From NCBI GenBank assembly GCA_005790965.1, contig SXTL01000024.1:1-48022 (forward strand): 48,022 nucleotides of DNA, in the 5' to 3' direction. The stretch is from Burkholderiales bacterium (GTDB taxonomy: Bacteria; Pseudomonadota; Gammaproteobacteria; Burkholderiales; Thiobacillaceae). Each line of letters begins with the position of its first letter. The first letter of the stretch is position 1. The position numbers and the translations under genes are program-made. Positions 32,120 through 40,428 of this stretch are shown here, one piece after another. The notes under the pieces are model-generated. The model was not told where the DNA came from and did not search any database. It saw nothing but the letters and a program-made list of their open reading frames with translations.

Positions 32120-33303
32120 GAGAGGAGGCTCGCGAAGGGAATGTACTGCACGAGGTCCCCGTGTTTTATCGGCGTATCGGCGGGGATGTCAACCAAGCCC
32201 TCGGCCCAGGCCAGGGAGGACAGGGCCCCGGAACTCTGATTGGGGTAAAGGATTACTTGTCCATTTTCGATGCGGGCGCGCATGAATTCGCGCCGGTTGC
32301 CAGGCGTGGGCTTGGCAAAGCCACTGGTTAGCGTAAAGGCGGTCAGGGCCTTCGGGGTCATGCCCATGCGGGCCTGCAGGAAGGGGCGTGCAAATAGGCA
32401 GAACACGACAAAGGCCGATACGGGATTGCCTGGCAAGCCGAGAAAATCTGTCGCGCCGATGCGGCCGAAGGCGAGGGGCTTTCCCGGTTTCATGGCGACC
32501 TTCCACATGTCGAGTCGGCCAAGTTGGGTGAGTGCAGTCTTGACATGGTCTTCCTCGCCGACGGAGACCCCACCGCTGGTGACGATGATATCGGCGCACG
32601 CGGCGGCCTGTTCCAAAGCCGAAACGGTTGCCGTCAGGGTGTCTGGGACATCGCCCAAATCAATGACATGGCAACCTATCTGATGGAGCAAGGCGGTGAG
32701 GGTGGCGCGATTGCTGTTGTAGATTTGGCCGGGTCCGAGGGCCTCGCCCGGGGCTTTGAGCTCGTCGCCAGTGAAGAACACGGCCACCTTGAGCGGCCGG
32801 GTGACTTGGAGGATGGCCGCTCCTGCGGCGGCGGCCAGGCCAAGCTGGGCTGGCCCCAGGCGAGTACCCGCGCTCAGAAGAGTTTGCCCCTCGGTAAAAT
32901 CCTCGCCGGCGCGGCGGATGTGCTCGCCCAGGCGCGGGCGGCGCACGATGCGAATCTGTTCGCCTGCGGCGACGCAGTCTTCCTGCATCACGATGGCATC
33001 GGCTCCAAGCGGGACGGGCGCACCGGTGAAAATGCGCGCCACGCTAGCGGGGGCGAGTTCGGCCCCGATGTGGCCGGCTGGGATGCGTTGGGAGATGGGG
33101 TACAGACGGTCTTCGGCCCATTCCGCGCAACGCACGGCATAGCCGTCCATGGCCGAGTTATCGAGAGGCGGGACACTGACCCTGGAGATCAGCGGGGTGG
33201 CTAGTATGCGACCCTGGGCCAAAGCGAGTGGCAGCCATTCCGGGTTGGTCACGGGTTGTGCGGCAGAAAGCAGGGTTTGCAGGGCTTCTTCGATGCTCAG
33301 CAT
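32116..33303 (-). CDS. moeA: Molybdopterin molybdotransferase MoeA
   Basis: Inserts molybdate into adenylated molybdopterin, giving molybdenum cofactor. The 395 residues include the start SIEEALQTLLSAAQPV, DNSAMDGYAV, IFTGAPVPLGADAIVMQED, TSGGVSVGEEDHVK and GLPGNPVSAFVVFCLF, in family order. It overlaps mobB by seven bases and moaD by four, so all are translationally coupled. Confidence 0.97.
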   Translation of the reverse strand: MLSIEEALQTLLSAAQPVTNPEWLPLALAQGRILATPLISRVSVPPLDNSAMDGYAVRCAEWAEDRLYPISQRIPAGHIGAELAPASVARIFTGAPVPLGADAIVMQEDCVAAGEQIRIVRRPRLGEHIRRAGEDFTEGQTLLSAGTRLGPAQLGLAAAAGAAILQVTRPLKVAVFFTGDELKAPGEALGPGQIYNSNRATLTALLHQIGCHVIDLGDVPDTLTATVSALEQAAACADIIVTSGGVSVGEEDHVKTALTQLGRLDMWKVAMKPGKPLAFGRIGATDFLGLPGNPVSAFVVFCLFARPFLQARMGMTPKALTAFTLTSGFAKPTPGNRREFMRARIENGQVILYPNQSSGALSSLAWAEGLVDIPADTPIKHGDLVQYIPFASLLS

Positions 33304-33794
33304 GGGATGTCCAGTGTGTCGAGGATGAAGGCCGCGATGGCGGCGCTGTCATTGAGGTCAAAGTGGGGCAGATTGCCGGGTGGGCTGCCATCGCTGGCAA
33401 CGGCAATGATTCGGGGATCGTCCGGATGCAGCCAGGGTTGGCCGTTGGTGGTGCGCCAGACTTCCAGCTTGGGCAGGTCGGCATGACGGAAGCCCTCCAC
33501 CAGCACCAAGTCGCAGGGTCCGAGTCGGGTCAATAGTGCATCGAGGCCCGGTTCTGGTGCGCCGCGCAGTTCGCCGACCAGCATCCAGCGGAAGGGCGAT
33601 GTCAGCATGACCTCCTGTGCGCCGGCCTGGCGGTGGCGCCAAGAGTCCTTGCCGGGCCGGTCAACCTCGACATCGTGGTGACTTTGCTTGATGACGGAGA
33701 CAGTAATCCCACGCGCGACAAAAGCGGCCAGCAGTTTTTCGATCAGGGTGGTTTTTCCGGCCCCGCTGTAGCCGGCAATACCGAGAATCTTCAT
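33297..33794 (-). CDS. mobB: Molybdopterin-guanine dinucleotide biosynthesis protein MobB
   Basis: GTP-binding adapter for the attachment of GMP to molybdopterin. From ATG 33794, overlapping the glk stop by four bases (ATGA), it is 165 residues. Walker A is IAGYSGAGKTTLIEKL; SVIKQSHHDVEVDRPGKDSWRHRQAGA and VLVEGFRHADLPKLEVWR are family hallmarks. The partner mobA is not adjacent. A three-codon upstream ATG is possible but not favoured. Confidence 0.95.
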   Translation of the reverse strand: MKILGIAGYSGAGKTTLIEKLLAAFVARGITVSVIKQSHHDVEVDRPGKDSWRHRQAGAQEVMLTSPFRWMLVGELRGAPEPGLDALLTRLGPCDLVLVEGFRHADLPKLEVWRTTNGQPWLHPDDPRIIAVASDGSPPGNLPHFDLNDSAAIAAFILDTLDIPC

Positions 33795-34741
33795 GTCTCG
33801 CACGCCGCGAGGGCGGCACCCTTGAGGCCGATGTCGGGGTCAAGGACGACATGCAGCGGGATGCTGCGCATCCAGTCAGAGAAGCGGCCCTTGGCCAAAA
33901 AGGCCTCGAGAAAGGCTGGTGTTTGCAGGAAGGGCAGGATTTGCGGGGCGATACCTCCGGCCAGATAGACACCGCAGTGCGCCCCGCCGACCAGTGCCAG
34001 ATCGCCGGCGACCTGCGCATAGATGCGCGCGAAGAGCTGGAGTGCGGCCACCGCGGCGGTGTCCGAACGGGCCAGGGCGGCGGCGCTGATAGCGGCCGAA
34101 TCTTGTAGCGCCGGGGTTTGGTTGAGCCGGGCACACTCAAAGCGATACAGTGACAGAATGCCCGGGCCGGAGAGAATGCGTTCCACGGAGACTCGGCCAT
34201 GATGGGTGCTACGCAAGAAGGCGAGCAAGGCGTCTTGTTTGGCATCCAGAGGCGCAAAGGCGATATGTCCTCCTTCACCGGGGAGCGGTCGCCAGACCTT
34301 GCCTTGCGGCGCACAGAGCGCAACGCCCAAACCAGTGCCGGCCCCCAGAACAGCACGGGCGGTATTGGGTTTGGGGTTGCCGGTTTGCAGGGTATGCAGG
34401 TTTTCCGGGCTTAGGGCGCCGACTCCCCAGCCAACGGCAGCAAAGTCGTTGAGCAGGGAGAGACGCAGGCCGAGTTCGTCACCGAGTTGCTGCGCATCAA
34501 TCTGCCAGCCCAAGTTGGTCAGGCTGCACGATTGGCCATCGGTGGGTCCGGCGACGGCCAAGCTGGCCCGCGTCAGGCGTTTCTGGTTGGCCAGATAGTC
34601 GCGCAGGGTGACAGTCAGGTTGGTGTGGGTCTGGTTGAGGAAACGCTCGACCGGAGAGATGCGAACCTTGTTGCCAATGCCAACCTCAGCAATGGCGAGA
34701 CGAGTGTGGGTACCACCAATATCCCCGACGAGGAGATTCAT
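33791..34741 (-). CDS. glk: Glucokinase
   Basis: ATP-dependent kinase of the E. coli Glk type. The 316 residues start MNLLVGDIGGTHTRLAIAEVG, an ASKHA phosphate loop. AVAGPTDGQSCSLTNLGW, SLLNDFAAVGWGV, LGAGTGLGVA and LPGEGGHIAFAPLDAKQ give the glucose site with its catalytic Asp (NDFAA). The start overlaps the amidotransferase stop by four bases. Its location at the head of a molybdenum-cofactor string is unusual. Confidence 0.94.
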   Translation of the reverse strand: MNLLVGDIGGTHTRLAIAEVGIGNKVRISPVERFLNQTHTNLTVTLRDYLANQKRLTRASLAVAGPTDGQSCSLTNLGWQIDAQQLGDELGLRLSLLNDFAAVGWGVGALSPENLHTLQTGNPKPNTARAVLGAGTGLGVALCAPQGKVWRPLPGEGGHIAFAPLDAKQDALLAFLRSTHHGRVSVERILSGPGILSLYRFECARLNQTPALQDSAAISAAALARSDTAAVAALQLFARIYAQVAGDLALVGGAHCGVYLAGGIAPQILPFLQTPAFLEAFLAKGRFSDWMRSIPLHVVLDPDIGLKGAALAACET

Positions 34742-35445
34742 GGCTGGAGTCCCTCAATCCAGCGGCCGTACAGGCGATCGGCGATGGCCGTCATGGCGGG
34801 TAATTTGGCGGGTATTTCGGCCTGCATGACAGCGGCGCTTTGCACGGCGGGGCTGTCTGCGGCTCCGGCGAGATAATCCGCCCCGACGCGACACCATTCG
34901 TGGATCATGGGCGCAGTCATTTCGACATGGCACTGCAAGCCCAGGTGCGGGCCAAGTACAAAAGCTTGGTTGGGACAGTACGCACTTTCCAGAATGCGGG
35001 TCGCCGCATGGGGAATCGAAAAAGTTTCGCCATGCCAGTGAAAGGCGTCAAATTGTCGGGCCTCGCCCAGCCAATGTTGCGCGAGCGGGCCACCCAGGGC
35101 CGTGACGGTGCCCCAACCGATTTCTTTGACCGGGTTGGCCGATACGGTGCCGTCGAGGGCCTTGGCCAGGAGCTGACCGCCCAGACAATGGCCCAGTACC
35201 GGGATGTTGGCCGTGACCGCGGCACGGATCAGGGCCAGACTGTCGGCGATCCAGGGCAGGTCATCGTTGACACTCATCGGCCCCCCCATAAAGACCAGAC
35301 CCGAGCTGTCGAGCGCCGAGGCAGGTATGGGGTTGCCCTGATCAACCAGGTGAAGCACAAACGGAATGCCTTGTGAGCGCAGGAATTCGGCAATGTGTCC
35401 GGGCCCTTCGCTAGGGGTATGGCGGAAAATGGTGACGGGTTTCAT
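34738..35445 (-). CDS. Class I glutamine amidotransferase-like protein
   Basis: A 235-residue stand-alone GATase1 domain. The triad is C87 (LGHCLGGQLL), H173 and E175 (QCHVEMT), with the family HWHGE at 136-140. It resembles the amidotransferase part of GMP synthase but lacks the synthetase half, so guaA is not justified. Homologues act in gamma-glutamyl or aromatic-amine metabolism; the substrate here is unknown. It opens the six-gene minus-strand string. Confidence 0.9.
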   Translation of the reverse strand: MKPVTIFRHTPSEGPGHIAEFLRSQGIPFVLHLVDQGNPIPASALDSSGLVFMGGPMSVNDDLPWIADSLALIRAAVTANIPVLGHCLGGQLLAKALDGTVSANPVKEIGWGTVTALGGPLAQHWLGEARQFDAFHWHGETFSIPHAATRILESAYCPNQAFVLGPHLGLQCHVEMTAPMIHEWCRVGADYLAGAADSPAVQSAAVMQAEIPAKLPAMTAIADRLYGRWIEGLQP

Positions 35446-35517
35446 GATGGCGACCGAGAATTTGCGGCATTATGCCATCGCTATAAACGGATGGCCTTGA
35501 CGAAAACAGGGGGTGAC

Positions 35518-36357
35518 ATGGATCGGCGGCAATTTAGTTTGGGGACATTGGCCACGATGCTGGCTTGGGTTGGGCCTTCTGCGTGGGCGGCTGACTTATT
35601 GTTGGCCGAGGTTTATTCAGATTCGCTGGATCCGGCAGACTACTGGGTCAGCGAGAAGATGGATGGGGTGCGAGCCTATTGGGATGGTCAGACTTTGCGG
35701 TTTCGCAGCGATCGGCGTATTGCGGCGCCGGATTGGTTTGTTGCCAGTCTGCCCAAGGCCCCACTCGATGGGGAGTTGTGGCTGGGCCGCGGGACCTTTG
35801 AGGCACTCTCTGCGACGGTGCGGCGCAGCGTGCCCCGCGATGAGGAGTGGCAGGGCGTGCGTTACATGATCTTTGAACTCCCGGGGGCCGAGGGAGATTT
35901 CACAACGCGGATCGAGGCGATGCGCCGCCTCGTAGGACATATTAATCGGCGTTGGATCCAGACGGTCGAGCAGTTTCGAGTGGCCGATCGGGCCGAGCTG
36001 CAGCGCCGTCTGGAGGCCGTAGTTGCGCAAGGGGGCGAGGGCTTGATGTTGCATCGGGCGGATGCCGTTTATGCCACAGGTCGTTCGCAGACCTTGTTGA
36101 AGCTAAAGCCCTGGCAGGATGCCGAGGCGGTCGTTATCGCTCATCAACCGGGGCAAGGTAAACACGCTGGCCGCCTGGGTGCCTTGCGGGTGCGCTCGCC
36201 GGAGGGGCTGGAATTCGATCTAGGCACCGGGTTTAGCGATGCCGTTCGGCAGGACCCGCCGCCGGTTGGCAGTACGGTGACCTACCGCTACACGGGACGC
36301 ACTAGCGAGGGTATCCCGCGTTTTGCCCACTATTGGCGGCGTCGGGAAGCGGATTAA
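35518..36357 (+). CDS. ATP-dependent DNA ligase, Lig E-like, probably exported
   Basis: A compact DNA ligase of 279 residues. The adenylated lysine is K47 in SEKMDGVRAYW. Motif III is LDGELWLG (E86), followed by EGLMLHR and LLKLKPW, and a C-terminal OB-fold ending TYRYTGRTSEGIPRFAHYWRR. There is no added DNA-binding domain, as in Lig E. The start MDRRQFSLGTLATMLAWVGPSAWA carries a twin-arginine motif, a hydrophobic stretch and an AWA cleavage box, so Tat export is likely. An upstream in-frame ATG (35491) would add nine residues but not change this. It is divergent from the amidotransferase gene and stands alone. Confidence 0.9.
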   Translation: MDRRQFSLGTLATMLAWVGPSAWAADLLLAEVYSDSLDPADYWVSEKMDGVRAYWDGQTLRFRSDRRIAAPDWFVASLPKAPLDGELWLGRGTFEALSATVRRSVPRDEEWQGVRYMIFELPGAEGDFTTRIEAMRRLVGHINRRWIQTVEQFRVADRAELQRRLEAVVAQGGEGLMLHRADAVYATGRSQTLLKLKPWQDAEAVVIAHQPGQGKHAGRLGALRVRSPEGLEFDLGTGFSDAVRQDPPPVGSTVTYRYTGRTSEGIPRFAHYWRRREAD

Positions 36358-36402
36358 TCCAGCTCGCAGGTGGCGATCAGCTCGTTGGCCGGTGGGATTG
36401 GC

Positions 36403-37254
36403 TTATTGGGTCTTGTCGCGCTCAATCAGGGCGTAGGCCGAGTGGTTGTGGATGGACTCAAAGTTTTCTGCTTCGACGACATAGGCGTCGATCCGCGCAT
36501 CGGCGTTGAGGGAGGCGGCCACATCGCGCACGAGGTCTTCGACGAATTTGGGGTTGTCGTAAGCGCGTTCGGTGACATATTTCTCGTCCGGGCGCTTGAG
36601 CAAGCCCCAGAGTTCACAGGAGCCGTTGTCTTCGGCAAAGCGGACAATTTCTTCGATCCAGACAAAGCTGTTGGTGCGCACCGTAAGCGTGACATGCGAG
36701 CGCTGGTTGTGGGCGCCGTAGTCAGAGATCTTCTTGGAGCACGGACACAGGCTGGTGACCGGCACCACGACCTTGATCCACTGCTGATACCGGCCCTTGT
36801 CGACCTCGCCAATAAAGGTGACATCGTAGTCAATCATGCTTTGCACGCCCGATACCGGCGCGGCTTTACTGATGAAGTAAGGGAAGCTCATCTCGACATG
36901 GCCGGATTCGGCCTCCAGGCGTTCGACCATCTGGCGCAGCATCTGCTCGAAGTTCTCGACCGAGATCTCGCGTTCATGGCTGTTGAGGATCTCAACAAAG
37001 CGAGACATGTGCGTACCCTTGAAGTGGTGCGGCAGGTACACATACATATTGAAGTTAGCGATGGTGTGCTGCACGCCAGCCGATTTGTCCGCTACCTTGA
37101 TCGGGTGGCGAATCGCCTTGATGCCGACCTTGTCGATGGCGATTTGCCGGGTGTCGGCGTAATTCTGCACATCGGCGATAGTCTCGGTGGCCGGGCAGGG
37201 GGCATCGGTGTTGCAGGCGATCTGGCAATCCGCGTTGCGGTCATTCTGGGACAT
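36403..37254 (-). CDS. folE2: GTP cyclohydrolase FolE2
   Basis: Type IB GTP cyclohydrolase making dihydroneopterin triphosphate for folate; metal-promiscuous, often used when zinc is scarce. The 283 residues include VGIKAIRHPIKVADKSAGVQHT, VPVTSLCPCSKKISDYGAHNQRSHVT with the reactive cysteine, and the C-terminal FESIHNHSAYALIE. FolB in this window acts later in the same pathway. No zinc-type (FolE) gene is present in the window. It lies 62 bases after dxs. Confidence 0.96.
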   Translation of the reverse strand: MSQNDRNADCQIACNTDAPCPATETIADVQNYADTRQIAIDKVGIKAIRHPIKVADKSAGVQHTIANFNMYVYLPHHFKGTHMSRFVEILNSHEREISVENFEQMLRQMVERLEAESGHVEMSFPYFISKAAPVSGVQSMIDYDVTFIGEVDKGRYQQWIKVVVPVTSLCPCSKKISDYGAHNQRSHVTLTVRTNSFVWIEEIVRFAEDNGSCELWGLLKRPDEKYVTERAYDNPKFVEDLVRDVAASLNADARIDAYVVEAENFESIHNHSAYALIERDKTQ

Positions 37255-37316
37255 GTTGGGGGAATTCCGTGTGAAGGTATGGGACGAATTCTACCCGAGG
37301 CCAATACCAAAGTAAA

Positions 37317-39170
37317 TTAGTCAAGTAATGCGCGCAGGCGGTTTTCGATCCCGGCGGCATCCAACCCGCAGCGGTTGAGCAAGGTTTGCGGATCGCCATG
37401 TTCGATAAAGCGATCGGGCAGACCCAGGTGATGGATTGCGGTGGGGAGGCCCATGGCCGTCAAGGCCTCGGCCACAGCCGAGCCGGCGCCTCCCGCTAGG
37501 GCGTTTTCTTCCACGGTGAGCAAGCTACGGTGGGTCTCGGCCAGGGTGCGAATGAGGTCAAGATCGAGGGGTTTGACGAAGCGCATGTCGACCACGGTGG
37601 CATTGACGGCCTCGGCGGCGCTTAACGCTGCAGCGACACGGCTGCCGAAGGCGAGGATGGCGATCGCCTGGCCGTGCCGACGGATGACACCTTTTCCAAT
37701 CGGTACGGTAGCCAGATCGGCCGGGGTCTCGACGGCCGGACCGGCGCCACGCGGGTAGCGCACAGCGGTCGGGCCTGGATGTTGGTAACAAGTTGAGAGC
37801 AAGCGCCGACACTCGGCCGCATCGGACGGGGCGGCAATAATCAGGTTGGGGATGCAGCGCAGGAAGGACAGGTCAAATGCGCCGGCGTGGGTGGGGCCAT
37901 CGGCGCCGACCAAGCCACCGCGATCGACGGCGAGCAGCACGGGCAGGTTTTGCAGGGCAATGTCGTGGATGAGCTGGTCGTAGGCGCGTTGTAAGAAAGT
38001 CGAGTAAATGGCCACCACGGGTTTGACGCCTTCGCAGGCCAGGCCAGCCGCGAAAGTGAGCGCATGCTGCTCGGCAATGCCAACATCGAAGTAGCGGTCG
38101 GGATGGCGTTCGGCAAAGGCGACGAGGCCCGATCCCTCGCTCATGGCCGGCGTAATGGCGTAGAGGCGCGGATCGGCTGCGGCTTGGTCCAGTAACCACT
38201 GGCCGAACACCTCGGTATAGGTGGGCTGGCTGTTGGTGGCCGCCTCGAAGCCGGCCTCGACCTTGAATTTGCCCACGCCGTGGTACAGGGTCGGCTCACT
38301 CTCGGCCGGCTCGTAGCCTTTACCTTTCTTGGTGACGACATGGAGCAGTTGCGGGCCATCCATTTTCTTGAGATTAGCCAGGGTGGTGATCAGGGTCGGC
38401 AGGTCGTGACCGTCGATGGGGCCGTAATAGTTAAAGCCAAATTCCTCGAACAGGGTGCTGGGGGTGACCATGCCCTTCATATGCTCCTCAGCTCGCCGCG
38501 CGAGTTCATAGAGCGGCGGCATCGTGGCGAGGATCTTTTCGCCCTGGCGGCGCATCGTGTTGTAAAAGCGCCCAGAAAGCAGGCGCGTCAGGTAATTCGA
38601 CAGGGCGCCAACATTGTTCGAGATCGACATCTCGTTGTCGTTCAGAACCACAATGAGATTAGCATCGGCTGCGCCAGCATTGTTGAGGGCCTCGAAGGCC
38701 ATGCCGGCGGACATTGCGCCATCACCGATAATGGCTACGGCGCGGCGGTTTAAACCCGCCCGTTTCGCCGCGATGGCCATGCCCAGCGCGGCAGAGATCG
38801 AGGTGCTGGAATGGCCGGCCACAAAGCTGTCGAATGCGCTTTCTTCGCGTTTCGGAAAGCCCGAGAGGCCATCGGTCTGGCGCAGGGTGGGCATCCGGTT
38901 GCGGCGGCCGGTGAGGATTTTATGGGCGTAGGTCTGGTGGCCCACATCCCAGACCAAGCGTTCGTCGGGCGTGTCAAAGACGCGATGCAGGGCGATGGTA
39001 AGTTCGACTACGCCGAGGTTGGAGGCAAAATGCCCGCCGGTTTTCGAGACGCTGTGGATGATGTCGTTGCGTAGTTCGCCAGCCAGGGTGCGGAGCTCAT
39101 CTAGGCTGAGGTTGCGCAGGTCGGTCGGGCTGGCGATGCGGTCGAGAATGGGGGTATCCGGGGCGCTCAC
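37317..39170 (-). CDS. dxs: 1-deoxy-D-xylulose-5-phosphate synthase
   Basis: Thiamine diphosphate enzyme joining pyruvate and glyceraldehyde 3-phosphate, first in the MEP isoprenoid route. The start is GTG at 39170, directly behind the ispA stop. The 617 residues are normal. ThDP motifs are GDGAMSAGMAFEALNNAG and the activating glutamate in VGIAEQHALTFAAGLA. YNYYGPIDGHD and DRGGLVGADGPTHAGAFD also match. The product also feeds pdxJ. Confidence 0.97.
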   Translation of the reverse strand: MSAPDTPILDRIASPTDLRNLSLDELRTLAGELRNDIIHSVSKTGGHFASNLGVVELTIALHRVFDTPDERLVWDVGHQTYAHKILTGRRNRMPTLRQTDGLSGFPKREESAFDSFVAGHSSTSISAALGMAIAAKRAGLNRRAVAIIGDGAMSAGMAFEALNNAGAADANLIVVLNDNEMSISNNVGALSNYLTRLLSGRFYNTMRRQGEKILATMPPLYELARRAEEHMKGMVTPSTLFEEFGFNYYGPIDGHDLPTLITTLANLKKMDGPQLLHVVTKKGKGYEPAESEPTLYHGVGKFKVEAGFEAATNSQPTYTEVFGQWLLDQAAADPRLYAITPAMSEGSGLVAFAERHPDRYFDVGIAEQHALTFAAGLACEGVKPVVAIYSTFLQRAYDQLIHDIALQNLPVLLAVDRGGLVGADGPTHAGAFDLSFLRCIPNLIIAAPSDAAECRRLLSTCYQHPGPTAVRYPRGAGPAVETPADLATVPIGKGVIRRHGQAIAILAFGSRVAAALSAAEAVNATVVDMRFVKPLDLDLIRTLAETHRSLLTVEENALAGGAGSAVAEALTAMGLPTAIHHLGLPDRFIEHGDPQTLLNRCGLDAAGIENRLRALLD

Positions 39171-40058
39171 TTAATAAGCCCTCGTGACAATGAAGTGCGC
39201 AATCTCGACAAGTCTCCGGGCGTTATCGCCGAAGCAGGCCACCGCTGTGCAGGCCTCTTCTACTAGCGAGTGAGCGTAGGCGCGCGCCTTGGCCGCCGGC
39301 ATCAGGGTGAGGTAGGTGGCTTTGCCGTGGGCGGCATCTTTGCCGGCTGTCTTGCCCAGAGTCGCGGTATCCGCCTCGGCGTCAAGGCAGTCGTCCATCA
39401 CCTGGAAGGCGAGGCCGATACAATGAGAATAACGCTCCAAGGCAGTCCGCTGCGCCGCTGTAAGAGGTTTCCCGCACAGGCCGCCGAGCAGCGTGGCGGC
39501 GCGGATCAAGGCGCCGGTCTTGTGAATGTGCATGAACTCCAGCTCGGCGAGATCAAGCTGTTTGCCCGTGCTGGACAGATCAACCGCCTGACCGCCGGCC
39601 ATGCCGCGTGAGCCGCTCGCATGGGCCAAAAGATGCAGCATTTCGACCTGGGTGGTGGCCTCTGTGTGCAGCCCCTTGCGGGCAAGTTGCTCGAAGGCCA
39701 GCGCTTGCAAGGCATCGCCAACCAAGAGCGCAGTAGCCTCGTCGTAAGCAACATGACAGGTTGGCTTGCCGCGCCGCAGGTCGTCATCATCCATACAGGG
39801 TAGATCGTCGTGGGTGAGCGAATAGACATGGATCAGTTCAACCGCACAGGCGGCCACCTCGGCGCGGACCAAGTCGCCGGCCACGGCCTCGGCGGCCGCA
39901 AAGACGAGTAGCGGGCGCACGCGCTTGCCACCGCCCAGGCAGACATAGCGCATGGCCTCGTGCAGGCGATCGGGCGCAACATGGCTGGGAATAGCGTGTT
40001 CAAGGACGGTTTCCATGCGCGCCTGCAAGGCCCGCGACCACGCGGCAAAATCAGGCAT
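39171..40058 (-). CDS. ispA: Farnesyl diphosphate synthase IspA
   Basis: Makes farnesyl diphosphate by chain elongation. From ATG 40058 it is 295 residues, with the first aspartate-rich motif in LTHDDLPCMDDDDLRRGKP and the second in QVMDDCLDAEAD. The frame is open further upstream, but the chosen start overlaps the xseB end by eight bases and matches the family. It is between xseB and dxs, the usual order. Confidence 0.96.
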   Translation of the reverse strand: MPDFAAWSRALQARMETVLEHAIPSHVAPDRLHEAMRYVCLGGGKRVRPLLVFAAAEAVAGDLVRAEVAACAVELIHVYSLTHDDLPCMDDDDLRRGKPTCHVAYDEATALLVGDALQALAFEQLARKGLHTEATTQVEMLHLLAHASGSRGMAGGQAVDLSSTGKQLDLAELEFMHIHKTGALIRAATLLGGLCGKPLTAAQRTALERYSHCIGLAFQVMDDCLDAEADTATLGKTAGKDAAHGKATYLTLMPAAKARAYAHSLVEEACTAVACFGDNARRLVEIAHFIVTRAY

Positions 40059-40296
40059 CACCGGCCGCATCCAAGAGCAGTGGTTTAAGGCCGTCGTTTT
40101 CCAACATGGCGAGTTGTTGCTCGGCCTGAGACAGGAATTGCTGACAGAAGCGGGACAGTTCCACACCGCGTTTGTAGGCGGTCAGCGAGGCCTCCAGAGC
40201 GAGATCGCCCGCTTCCAGGGTGGCAACCAGAGACTCCAGCTCGGCGAGGGCCGTCTCGAAATCTTTGGGTGCGGTGGTTTTAGTGGTTTTGCTCAT
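40051..40296 (-). CDS. xseB: Exodeoxyribonuclease VII small subunit
   Basis: Small subunit of exonuclease VII, a helical protein of 81 residues that binds XseA. The start is ATG 40296. Signature FETALAELESLVATLEAGDLALEASLTAYKRG is clear. The frame is open far upstream into the divergent gene, without family similarity. The xseA gene is elsewhere, as is common. Confidence 0.95.
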   Translation of the reverse strand: MSKTTKTTAPKDFETALAELESLVATLEAGDLALEASLTAYKRGVELSRFCQQFLSQAEQQLAMLENDGLKPLLLDAAGDA

Positions 40297-40363
40297 AATC
40301 AGCAGGGTGCGTGTATGCCGCTGATGATAGCCGATAAAGTCAATTTCGAGGACTTGTGCGCGG

Positions 40364-40392
40364 TTGCCCGGGAGGTTGGCCAAGGGGATAAT
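40364..40392 (+). promoter_or_regulatory. Putative promoter for the Rieske oxygenase gene
   Basis: TTGCCC and GATAAT are spaced by 17 bases, the -10 ending 36 bases before the ATG. The -35 is only a partial match, so support is moderate. The gap with xseB is 132 bases. Confidence 0.45.
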
Positions 40393-40428
40393 CCGCCCAA
40401 TTGCAGCGTTTTCCATGTGTTTCACTTC

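Noticed and set aside
34738..35445. GMP synthase (guaA)
   Set aside because: Only the glutamine amidotransferase domain is present; the ATP-pyrophosphatase and dimerisation domains are missing.
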